Shown here one piece after another: positions 54,501 through 61,892 of a stretch of DNA of 64,000 nucleotides. Source of the DNA: JADZAI01 sp046348585 (GTDB lineage: Bacteria > Pseudomonadota > Alphaproteobacteria > Micropepsales > Micropepsaceae). The stretch spans positions 1-64,000 of the forward strand of contig JAXMDZ010000009.1 in NCBI GenBank assembly GCA_046348585.1, in the 5' to 3' direction. The notes beneath the pieces are model-generated. The model worked only from the letters and a program-made list of their open reading frames with translations. It did no database searches and was not told the origin of the DNA. Position numbers and translations under genes: made by a program. The stretch's first letter is position 1, and every line of letters begins with the position of its first letter.

Positions 54501-55709
54501 ATGTCCGTTCTCGACTATTCGCGCAGCGCGTCCGACCGGTTGTCGGTGCGGGCGTCTTTCGTGGCGTTTCAGGTTTCGGACGGCGGCAAGTCCTGGCCGG
54601 CGGCCGGGGCGTTGCGGGTGCCGGAGGGCGGGGCGGGGAAGAAGCCCGCGGTCGTCATCCTGCACGGCTCGAACGGCGTCGACAGCCGCGGCGAGAGCGC
54701 GGCGCGGGCGCTGAACGCGGCCGGGATCGCCACGCTGGAGGTCGATCTGTGGGCGGCGCATGGCGTCGCCGGGCCGGAGACGCGGCCGAAATCCCCGTTC
54801 GAGACGGTGCCGGACGTGTTCGCGGCGCTCGCCTTCCTGTCGGCGCGGGCGGAAATCGATCCCGCACGGATCGGAATCATGGGATTTTCCTGGGGCGGGG
54901 TGATGAGCATGCTGGCCGCGACGGAGGCGGTGCAGGCCCGCTACGCCGCGCCCGGCACGCGCTTCGCCGCCTTCGCGCCGTTCTATCCGGTGGCGTGGAT
55001 CTACAATGTCGTGCCGGGGTTCGAGTTCCGCGCCCTGACCGGGCCCGTGCTGATCCAGCTCGGCGAGGCCGACCGCTATGACGAGCCGGGGACCGGGCCG
55101 GCGCTGATGGCGGGGCTGGACGAGGCCGACCGGGCGCGCGTGACGCTGCACGTCCATGCCGGCGCGACCCACGCCTTCGACCGGCGCGAGGCGGACATCG
55201 TCGTCAACGATCCGTTCAGCCACAAGGGCAAGGGCGGCGAGACGCCGTTCACCTACGACGCCGCGACGGCGCGGCGGGCGAGCGAGGCGATGGTCGCGTT
55301 CTTCGCCGGACACCTGAAAGCCGGGGCGGCGGCGGCTCCGGCCGCCGGGACGCCGCGCAAGCTGCCCTTCAGCGAGGCGGTGCGGGTGGGCGACGTGCTC
55401 TATCTCTCCGGCCAGCTCGGGCTCGACTATGCGAGCGGACGGCTGGTCGAGGGCGGCACGGCCGCCGAGGCGCACCAGACGATGCGCAACATTGCGGCGA
55501 CGCTCGCCAAGCATGGGCTGACGCTGGACGACGTCTTCAAGTGCACGGTGATGCTGGCCGACATGAGCGAATGGGCGGCCTTCAACGAGGTGTATCTGAC
55601 CTATTTCAAGTCGGCGGCGCTGCCCGCCCGCAGCGCCTTCGGCGCGTCGGGCCTCGCGCTCGGCGCACGGCTGGAGGTCGAGTGCATGGCGCGGTACGGC
55701 GGCGGCTGA
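54501..55709 (+). CDS. Fusion of dienelactone hydrolase and RidA-like domain
   Basis: 402 residues. Residues 1-275 form an alpha/beta hydrolase of the dienelactone hydrolase type: VVILHGSNGVDSRGESAARA, nucleophile Ser130 in GFSWGG, acid Asp191 or Asp194 (GEADRYDEP) and His224 (AGATHAFDR). After an Ala/Pro linker, residues about 287-402 are a RidA (YjgF) module: VGDVLYLSGQLGLD, AAEAHQTMRNIAATLAKHGL, PARSAF with Arg377, ARLEVECMA with Glu394, matching the Arg and Glu used to hydrolyse enamine/imine acids. The frame is continuous, so the fusion is real in this sequence. Substrate unknown. Confidence 0.85.
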   Translation: MSVLDYSRSASDRLSVRASFVAFQVSDGGKSWPAAGALRVPEGGAGKKPAVVILHGSNGVDSRGESAARALNAAGIATLEVDLWAAHGVAGPETRPKSPFETVPDVFAALAFLSARAEIDPARIGIMGFSWGGVMSMLAATEAVQARYAAPGTRFAAFAPFYPVAWIYNVVPGFEFRALTGPVLIQLGEADRYDEPGTGPALMAGLDEADRARVTLHVHAGATHAFDRREADIVVNDPFSHKGKGGETPFTYDAATARRASEAMVAFFAGHLKAGAAAAPAAGTPRKLPFSEAVRVGDVLYLSGQLGLDYASGRLVEGGTAAEAHQTMRNIAATLAKHGLTLDDVFKCTVMLADMSEWAAFNEVYLTYFKSAALPARSAFGASGLALGARLEVECMARYGGG

Positions 55710-55729
55710 ACCGCCGCCGGCGCGCGGAC

Positions 55730-56815
55730 TTAGGCGGCGGCCCGCAGGATCGCGGCCTCGGCGTCGCCGAACGAGATCATCCGGTGGCCGCTTTCGTCCC
55801 ACAGCGCGGCGCGGGCGTTGCCGAACGCCTTGCGCAGCGTGAGCACCGGGGCCGCGTGCATCGCCGGGGTCGCCTCGTGGCAGGCCTGGAGGCGGTAGTT
55901 CGGGATGCGCGCGTTCAGGTGATGGACGTGGTGGTAGCCGATATTGCCGGTGAACCATTGCAGCAGGCGCGGCAGGCGGAAGAAGGACGAGCCCTTCATC
56001 GAGGCGTCGACCGCGTTCCAGTCGCCGCCGCGCGTCCAGTGGGTGTCCTCGAAGCGGTGCTGGATCGAGAACAGGAAGACGCCGACGATCGCCGCCGAAG
56101 CGACGATGGGGATATAGACCAGCGCCGCGTTCGCGAAGCCGGCGGTCAGGCCGAGCGTCACGAAGGCGGCGAGGATCATCGCGTTGTTGAGATGCACCGA
56201 CAGCCGCTCGCGCCGCCACGCCTTGGGCGTGTCGAAGGGCAGGCGGTAGATCACCAGAAAGACCAGCGGCGGCAGCATCAGCAGATAGATCAGCGGATGC
56301 CGGATGAGGCGGTAGCGCCAGCGCTCGGAAGGCGTCATCGCCGCGTATTCCTCGACCGTCATGCAGGTCGAGTAGATGTCGGCGCCGCTCGCGCGGTGGT
56401 CGAGATTGTTCCAGTGCGCGTGGTGGCCGGCATGCTGCCGCCGCCAGTTGGCGAAGGGCGTGAAGGTCACGACGCCGCAGAGGAGGCCGGTCAGTTCGTT
56501 CGCCCAGGGCGCGCGGAAGAACGAGCCGTGGCCGCAATCGTGCTGGATGATGAAGATGCGCACCACGAAGCCGCCGGCGAGAACGGCAAGCGCGAGGGTG
56601 ACGCCGTAGCCCCACCACGCCTCGATGGCGAGGCTGTAGAACATCGCCACGACGAGCGCGACGAGGGGCACGAAGGAATTGACGATTTGCCAGAGGCTGG
56701 CGGAGAGGGTGGGGGTCTGAAAGGCGGTGGCGGCGGCTTTCAGCGTCGCGCGCCTGGCGCGCTCGCCGGTATCGGTCGATTGTATGGGTGTCACGAATCT
56801 CTTTCGGGCGGCCAT
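55730..56815 (-). CDS. Membrane fatty-acid desaturase
   Basis: 361 residues. Three His boxes typical of membrane di-iron desaturases: HDCGHGSF from 92, HAGHHAHWNNLDH from 128, and HHVHH at 295-299. Hydrophobic segments at about 45-65, 70-92, 175-195, 210-225 and 230-250. ATG 56815 begins MAARKRFVTP. Likely introduces double bonds in membrane lipids or carotenoid-type substrates; the exact class (DesA-like, HHxxHH-type) is inferred. Downstream of a 2OG oxygenase-like gene by 65 bases, same strand. Confidence 0.87.
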   Translation of the reverse strand: MAARKRFVTPIQSTDTGERARRATLKAAATAFQTPTLSASLWQIVNSFVPLVALVVAMFYSLAIEAWWGYGVTLALAVLAGGFVVRIFIIQHDCGHGSFFRAPWANELTGLLCGVVTFTPFANWRRQHAGHHAHWNNLDHRASGADIYSTCMTVEEYAAMTPSERWRYRLIRHPLIYLLMLPPLVFLVIYRLPFDTPKAWRRERLSVHLNNAMILAAFVTLGLTAGFANAALVYIPIVASAAIVGVFLFSIQHRFEDTHWTRGGDWNAVDASMKGSSFFRLPRLLQWFTGNIGYHHVHHLNARIPNYRLQACHEATPAMHAAPVLTLRKAFGNARAALWDESGHRMISFGDAEAAILRAAA

Positions 56816-56880
56816 GTCGCCGCCGCGCGCATCTCTAGCACGGCGGCGCGGAAATGTCGCACGTCGCGGCTTTCGCCGCG

Positions 56881-57495
56881 TCAACGGTAGTTGAAGCTGA
56901 CGGAGAGCCGGTCGGTCCTGGCGGCGTTGATCGTCACCTCGTGGCGCAGCCAGCTTTCCCACAGCAGCACGTCGCCCGCCTTCGGCGCGAGGCTGACGAA
57001 ACGCTGGCGGGCGAGCGGCGCGGCGGCCTTCGGCGCGGGCGCGGCCATCATCATCGGCAAGCGCGGGTCTTCGTATTTGATGGCGCTCGCGCCCCTGGGC
57101 ACATCGACATAGAGCGTGCCGCTGACGACGCTGCCGGGATGGATGTGGGCGGCGTGATGGCCGCCGGGCTTGAGCAGGTTCACCCACAGGCTGTCGCGTT
57201 TCAGCCGCCGCCCGCCGAGTTCGAAGCCGAGCGTGCGCGCGAAGGCGGCGACATGCGCGTCGAGGCGCTTTTCGAGATCGGCGAAGGCGCCGTCGCGCCA
57301 GGCGAGATCGTCGAGCGAGGCGTAGGAGGTGTAGCCGCGATAGGCGTTCTCGGCGCACCAGCGCCGTCCGGCCGTGTCGTCAACCGCGAGCTGCCGGATG
57401 GCGCGCGCGAGATCGGCGAGGAGGGCGGAGACTCCGCGTCCGCCGAGCGGAGCGCGGTAGATGTCGGTGCCGAAGAAGGTCTGGGTGCTGGCCAT
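56881..57495 (-). CDS. 2OG-Fe(II) oxygenase-like protein
   Basis: 204 residues. GGHHAAHIHPGSVVSGTLYV resembles the metal-binding core of the 2OG-Fe(II) oxygenase relatives that hold HxH/HxD in this position; LLWESWLRHEVTI supplies the distal His, and RLSVSFNY the closing strand with the Arg for 2-oxoglutarate. The layout matches the TIGR02466 group. Likely hydroxylase; substrate unknown. Probably in an operon with the desaturase. Confidence 0.75.
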   Translation of the reverse strand: MASTQTFFGTDIYRAPLGGRGVSALLADLARAIRQLAVDDTAGRRWCAENAYRGYTSYASLDDLAWRDGAFADLEKRLDAHVAAFARTLGFELGGRRLKRDSLWVNLLKPGGHHAAHIHPGSVVSGTLYVDVPRGASAIKYEDPRLPMMMAAPAPKAAAPLARQRFVSLAPKAGDVLLWESWLRHEVTINAARTDRLSVSFNYR

Positions 57496-57607
57496 GGCCG
57501 CCTTGTGCCCGAGGCGGCGGGCGGGGTCAAAGCGGGCCATTGATCGAACGCAATGACCGGCGATGCGGCCCGGCGCACGCATAGGACGACCATTGGAGGC
57601 GTGCGCC

Positions 57608-58702
57608 ATGAAAAACCTGCTGTGGCCGCTTGCGTTCGCGGCGATCCTCGGTTCGCTGCCGGCCGAAGCGCGGTCGGTCTGCGGACCCGAGCCGATCGAC
57701 GAGCTGGTGAAGACCGATTTCGAGAACACGAGATGGACCTTCTACGGCGAGGCCGGCGCGGTGCTGGCCGCCAAGGTGACGCTGGCGGCGGGCGGGGCGC
57801 TTGAGATCGTCGACGGCCCGGAGACCACCAAGGCGGAAGTGTCCGCCTGGGACTTCGTGGAGGACCCCAACGCCGGGCGCGGGCTCTATTTCCTGAACGG
57901 GGCGGGCGAGAAGATCTTCTCGTTCCCCTGGCGCTCGATCGGCGAGGCCGGGCAGAGCTCGATGGCGGGCGTGCGCTACGGCAAGGACGGCAATGTCGCG
58001 CTGGAGCCGATCTGCACGGCGGCGGCCGAACCGGCGGCGGCCCCTGCCGCGGCGTCGGGCGGGGCGGCGTCCGGCGGGGCGGCGATCCCCTTGAGCGTCG
58101 AGGGCCTGACCGGCACGAGCTGGATGCAGGTGGACGAAGCCGGCTCGCCCTCGATCAAGGACATGAAGCTGGACGCCGAGGGCAAGATCGGCGGCGGCGC
58201 GGAAGGCGGCTTCGTCGAGAAGTGGGAGATCGCCGACGGCAAGCTGGTGCTGTGGGCGCAGGGCGGCTCGAAATACGCGGTCTATGAGACCTCGACGGTC
58301 TCGGCGGGCGGGCGGCCGACGCTGACCGGTTTCACGCCCGACTTCCCCGAGATCAAGCTGCGCATGATCCAGGTTCTGTCCCCCGAGGCGGTCGCCGCGA
58401 TGATGACCGTCGAGGCGCTGACCGGCACCACCTGGCAATTGCGCAACGACGACGGTTCGGTGGCGCAAGAGAAGATCGAGCTGCTCGCCGGCGGCAAGGT
58501 CGGCGGCGTGGCGGCGGACGATTACTGGATCGATTCCTGGACGGTCGAGGAGGGCAAGCTGGTGCTCAAGAAGGGCAGTTCGGCGAATTTCCGCTTCGAC
58601 CTGCCGACCGAGGACGCGACCGGCCGCCGGGTGCTGGTCGGCTATCTCACCATGAACGCCTATCAGGAACTGACGCTGGTGGAGACCGGCGGGGCGAAAT
58701 AG
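57608..58702 (+). CDS. Secreted protein with repeated beta-rich modules
   Basis: 364 residues. Signal peptide MKNLLWPLAFAAILGSLPAEA. Three similar modules begin FENTRWTFYGEAGAVLAAKV (about 40), LTGTSWMQVDEAGSPSIKDM (about 165) and LTGTTWQLRNDDGSVAQEKI (about 273). The last two continue through a GKIGG / GKVGG turn to IADGKLVLWAQGG and VEEGKLVLKKGSS. The GTxW start is reminiscent of META-type domains. A Pro/Ala/Gly linker joins modules 1 and 2. Function unknown; likely periplasmic. Confidence 0.75.
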   Translation: MKNLLWPLAFAAILGSLPAEARSVCGPEPIDELVKTDFENTRWTFYGEAGAVLAAKVTLAAGGALEIVDGPETTKAEVSAWDFVEDPNAGRGLYFLNGAGEKIFSFPWRSIGEAGQSSMAGVRYGKDGNVALEPICTAAAEPAAAPAAASGGAASGGAAIPLSVEGLTGTSWMQVDEAGSPSIKDMKLDAEGKIGGGAEGGFVEKWEIADGKLVLWAQGGSKYAVYETSTVSAGGRPTLTGFTPDFPEIKLRMIQVLSPEAVAAMMTVEALTGTTWQLRNDDGSVAQEKIELLAGGKVGGVAADDYWIDSWTVEEGKLVLKKGSSANFRFDLPTEDATGRRVLVGYLTMNAYQELTLVETGGAK

Positions 58703-58767
58703 GGGCGTCTTGCGCGGCGCGGGGAAGGCGTGCACGAAAGCCTCCCCCGCCGCCGGAGACGCCCGCC

Positions 58768-59280
58768 ATGGCCAATGACGCATCCCCGAAGTCGATCTAC
58801 GACTTCACGCTGAAGACCTTGCAGGGCAAGGACCTGCCCCTCAAGCAGTTCGAGGGGCGGCCGATCGTCATCGTCAACACCGCCTCCAAATGCGGCTTCA
58901 CGCCCCAATACAAGGGCCTGCAGGCGATTTGGGAGGCGCACAAGGACGAGGGCCTGGTGGTGATCGGCGTGCCCTCCAACGATTTCGGCAAGCAGGAGCC
59001 GGGCGGGGCGGACGAGATCACCTCGTTCTGCGAGATCAATTACGGCGTCGGCTTCCCGATGGCCGAAAAGACGCCGGTGAGCGGCGGCAAGGCCCATCCG
59101 CTGTTCAAGTTCCTGGCCGGCGAGGGCGGGTTCCTCGCCCGTCCGCGCTGGAACTTCTACAAATACGTCGTCGGCCGCGACGGCCATCTGAAGACCTGGT
59201 TCTCCAGCCTCACCAAGCCGGACTCGGCGGGCTTCAAGCGGGCGGTCGAAAAGGCCATCGCCGAGCCGAAGAAGGGCTGA
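58768..59280 (+). CDS. Glutathione peroxidase
   Basis: 170 residues. Reduces peroxides with thiols. Catalytic Cys42 in NTASKCGFTPQYKGL, Gln76 in SNDFGKQEPG and Trp128-Asn129 in RWNFYKYVV form the catalytic tetrad. The Cys-type (not Sec) enzyme, probably thioredoxin-dependent like most bacterial members. No leader, so cytoplasmic. Intact. Confidence 0.94.
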   Translation: MANDASPKSIYDFTLKTLQGKDLPLKQFEGRPIVIVNTASKCGFTPQYKGLQAIWEAHKDEGLVVIGVPSNDFGKQEPGGADEITSFCEINYGVGFPMAEKTPVSGGKAHPLFKFLAGEGGFLARPRWNFYKYVVGRDGHLKTWFSSLTKPDSAGFKRAVEKAIAEPKKG

Positions 59281-59372
59281 TTTCGATCAATGCCCGCCCC
59301 CGGCGTGGCGGGCATGGCAGCAGCATCGAGGGAGAGCGGCCGCCCCGGACGGCCGCCGTGCGGGAGACGACC

Positions 59373-59588
59373 ATGACGCCATCGCAGATCGCCAAGACCC
59401 ATTTCGCGGCGGCCATCGCGCAGGCCAAGGCCGAAGGTCAGGACCTCGACGCGGTGGCCCGGGCCTTCCTGTCGGCGGCCGTGACCTCGTTCCTGGAGCG
59501 GCGCAGCGTCGCCGACGTGCGGGCCGAGGTTCTGGCCGCCGCCGACAATGTCGATCCGGACACCGACTATATGTTCATGCGGCCCTGA
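59373..59588 (+). CDS. Small hypothetical protein
   Basis: 71 residues from ATG 59373 (preceded by GGGAGACGACC). Two helices: AKTHFAAAIAQAKAEGQDLD and VARAFLSAAVTSFLERRSVA, with a C-terminal NVDPDTDYMFMRP. No family recognised. Lies 93 bases after the peroxidase gene on the same strand. Confidence 0.6.
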   Translation: MTPSQIAKTHFAAAIAQAKAEGQDLDAVARAFLSAAVTSFLERRSVADVRAEVLAAADNVDPDTDYMFMRP

Positions 59589-59650
59589 ACCGGGCGGCCC
59601 GATGCGCCGGGGCCGCGCGTTCATGGCCCGTTAGGCCGGGAGGCGTCACA

Positions 59651-59866
59651 GTGAGCGCCATGCGCACGATTCGACCCGCCCTCGCCGCCGCCGCCTTGGC
59701 CCTCGCCCTTTCCGGCTGCGCCGCCGTCAGCGCGGTCGGCACCGCCGCCGACGTGGTCGGCACGGCGGTCTCGACGACCGCCGACGTCGCCGGAGCGGCG
59801 GTCGATGCCGCCCTGCCCGAGGACGAGTGCAAGGACGGGCACGACGCCGACGGCAATTCCTGCTGA
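59651..59866 (+). CDS. Small lipoprotein (NF038104-like)
   Basis: 71 residues. GTG at 59651 is 8 bases after GGGAGG, so it is preferred over the in-frame ATG at 59660. Lipobox ALSGC (Cys23) then an Ala/Val/Thr-rich chain (AVSAVGTAADVVGTAVSTTA) and a closing DECKDGHDADGNSC with two Cys. The pattern is like small alphaproteobacterial lipoproteins annotated NF038104. Envelope role unknown. Confidence 0.72.
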   Translation: MSAMRTIRPALAAAALALALSGCAAVSAVGTAADVVGTAVSTTADVAGAAVDAALPEDECKDGHDADGNSC

Positions 59867-59944
59867 GCGCGCCCGCCGAGGCTCGACGCGGGGCGGGGAG
59901 TTTCCTATCTAGCCCCCGACAGACGCCAACCCCGGAGCGACCCC

Positions 59945-60349
59945 ATGGACGCGCGCGCCCTCATCGCCGCCTATTACGACGCCTTCAACCGGGGCGACAT
60001 CGACGGCATGGTCGCCTGCCTGCACGAGAACTTCGTGCATGACGTGAACGAGGGCGTGCGGCGCGACGGCCGCTCGCAGTTCCGGGCGTTCTGCGAGCAC
60101 ATGAACCGCTGCTACCGCGAACGGCTGGAGGACATCGTGGTGATGACCTCGCCGGACGGAACGCGCGCGGCGGCCGAGTTCACCGTGCACGGCGCCTATC
60201 TGGAGACCGACGGCAGCCTGCCCATCGCCAGGGGGCAGACCTATGTCATCCCGGCCGGGGCGTTCTTCGAGATCCGCGACGGCAAGATCGCCCGCGTCAC
60301 CACCCGCTACAATCTCAACGACTGGATCAAGCAGGTGAGCGCGGCGTGA
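59945..60349 (+). CDS. NTF2-like / ketosteroid isomerase-related protein
   Basis: 134 residues. MDARALIAAYYDAFNRGDID and the FFEIRDGKIARVTTRYNLNDW end are the cone-fold NTF2 (SnoaL-like) pattern. It resembles the ketosteroid isomerase-related group. Enzymatic role unproven. Its stop overlaps the start of the acetyltransferase (GTGA), so the two are translationally coupled. Confidence 0.82.
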   Translation: MDARALIAAYYDAFNRGDIDGMVACLHENFVHDVNEGVRRDGRSQFRAFCEHMNRCYRERLEDIVVMTSPDGTRAAAEFTVHGAYLETDGSLPIARGQTYVIPAGAFFEIRDGKIARVTTRYNLNDWIKQVSAA

Positions 60350-60936
60350 CGGTGCGCGTCGAGGCGCTGTCGGGCGCGGGGCTGGCTGCCGCGCTGCCCG
60401 CGCTGGCGGCGCTGCGCATCGAGGTCTTCCGCGACTGGCCCTATCTCTATGACGGCACGCTCGCCTATGAGGAGGCCTATCTGAAGGCCTATGCCGAAAC
60501 GCCGGGCGCGGTGATGGCGGCGGCCTTCGACGGGGCGGAGATCGTCGGCGTCGCCACCGCCGCGCCGCTGGCGAGCCAGCACGCCGAATTCGTCGCGCCG
60601 TTCGAGGCGCGCGGCATCGATCCCAAAACCGTCTTCTATTTCGGCGAATCGTGCCTCAGATCCGCCTATCGCGGCGGCGGCATCGGCGTGCGCTTCTTCG
60701 AGATCCGCGAGGCGGCGGCGCGGGCGCAGGGCGCGGCGCTCGCCAGCTTCTGCGCCGTGGTGCGGACGGCGGATCATCCGGCGCGGCCCGCAGGCTATGT
60801 GCCGCTCGACGCCTTCTGGGGGCGGCGCGGCTATGCCAAGGTCGAGGGCATGACCGGAACCTTCCGCTGGAAGGAGACCGGCGATCAGGGCGAGAGCGAC
60901 CACACGATGCAGTTCTGGGCGAAGAGGCTGGCATGA
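60346..60936 (+). CDS. GNAT-family N-acetyltransferase
   Basis: 196 residues with a GTG start overlapping the previous stop. The coenzyme A-binding segment SAYRGGGIGVRFFEIREAAA (R-x-x-G-x-G/A-like) is followed by helices and strands of the GNAT fold (LASFCAVVRTADHPARPAGY). In other alphaproteobacteria similar acetyltransferases are next to or fused with nitrilase-type hydrolases (family knowledge). The stop overlaps the next start (ATGA). Confidence 0.85.
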   Translation: MTVRVEALSGAGLAAALPALAALRIEVFRDWPYLYDGTLAYEEAYLKAYAETPGAVMAAAFDGAEIVGVATAAPLASQHAEFVAPFEARGIDPKTVFYFGESCLRSAYRGGGIGVRFFEIREAAARAQGAALASFCAVVRTADHPARPAGYVPLDAFWGRRGYAKVEGMTGTFRWKETGDQGESDHTMQFWAKRLA

Positions 60937-61841
60937 CGCGCCTGATCGCGGCTTCCATCGCGCAGCCGATCGAGGCGCTCGCCTCGTTCGCGGATTTCGC
61001 GGCGCGGATGGAGACGCTGCTGACCGAGGCGCGCGGGCGGGGCGCGGACCTTTCGGTGCTGCCGGAATACGGCTCGATGGGGCTGGCGAGCCTTTTCGGC
61101 GCGGCGGTCGCCGCCGACGCCAAGGCCTCGGTCGTCGCCATGCAGGGGCTCGCCGCCGACTACGACGCGCTGTTCGCGCGGCTCGCGGCGCGGCTGGAGA
61201 TGCATGTGCTGGCGCCCTCGTTTCCGCTGGCCGGGGCGGGCGGGCGGTTCTTCAACGTCGCCCGGCTGCACACGCCGCAGGGTCGCAGCGGCGCGCAGTA
61301 CAAGCAGGTGATGACGCGCTTCGAGCGCGAGACCTGGGACATCAGGCGCGGCGCGGAGGCCGGCGAGGGGATCAAGGTCTTCGAGACGGCTTTGGGGCGG
61401 ATCGGCGTCGCCATCTGCTACGACGCCGAGTTCCCGCTGATCGCCCGGGCGATGGCCGAGGCGGGGGCGGAGATCATCCTCGTGCCGAGCTGCACCGACA
61501 GCCATCGCGGCTATTGGCGGGTGCGCATCGGGGCGCAGGCGCGGGCGCTGGAGAACCAGTGCTATGTGCTGCACGCGCCGACCGTCGGCGACGCGCCGTG
61601 GTCGGCGGCGGTGGACGCCAACAAGGGCGCGGCCGCGATCTACGCGCCCCCGGACGGCGACTTCCCGGACGACGGCGTGGTGGCGATCGGGCCGCTGGAC
61701 GATGCGGCGGTGGTCGCGGCGGCGCTGGACCTTGAGAAGGTCCGCGCGGTGCGGCGCGAGGGCAAGGTGCTGAACCATCTGCACTGGGCCGAACAGGCGG
61801 GCGCGCCCGCGCTGAGCGCGACGCCGGTCGATCTGAGATAA
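60933..61841 (+). CDS. Carbon-nitrogen hydrolase (nitrilase superfamily)
   Basis: 302 residues. Catalytic triad Glu45 (LPEYGSMG), Lys124 (AQYKQVMT) and Cys162 (GVAICYDAEFPL). SHRGYWRVRIGAQARALENQ and YVLHAPTVGDAPW are family landmarks. Hydrolyses amides or nitriles of small molecules; the substrate is unknown. Third gene of the coupled operon with the NTF2-like and GNAT genes, so modification and cleavage of one metabolite is a reasonable guess. Confidence 0.92.
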   Translation: MTRLIAASIAQPIEALASFADFAARMETLLTEARGRGADLSVLPEYGSMGLASLFGAAVAADAKASVVAMQGLAADYDALFARLAARLEMHVLAPSFPLAGAGGRFFNVARLHTPQGRSGAQYKQVMTRFERETWDIRRGAEAGEGIKVFETALGRIGVAICYDAEFPLIARAMAEAGAEIILVPSCTDSHRGYWRVRIGAQARALENQCYVLHAPTVGDAPWSAAVDANKGAAAIYAPPDGDFPDDGVVAIGPLDDAAVVAAALDLEKVRAVRREGKVLNHLHWAEQAGAPALSATPVDLR

Positions 61842-61844
61842 GAG

Positions 61845-61868
61845 AAAGGCCCGCTCGCGCGGGCCTTT
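61845..61868. terminator. Bidirectional terminator
   Basis: Perfect arms AAAGGCCCGC and GCGGGCCTTT with a TCGC loop, in the gap between convergent genes. The A-run on one side and T-run on the other suit both strands. Confidence 0.85.
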
Positions 61869-61892
61869 CGGCAACCGGCGGTGCGGCGGCCC

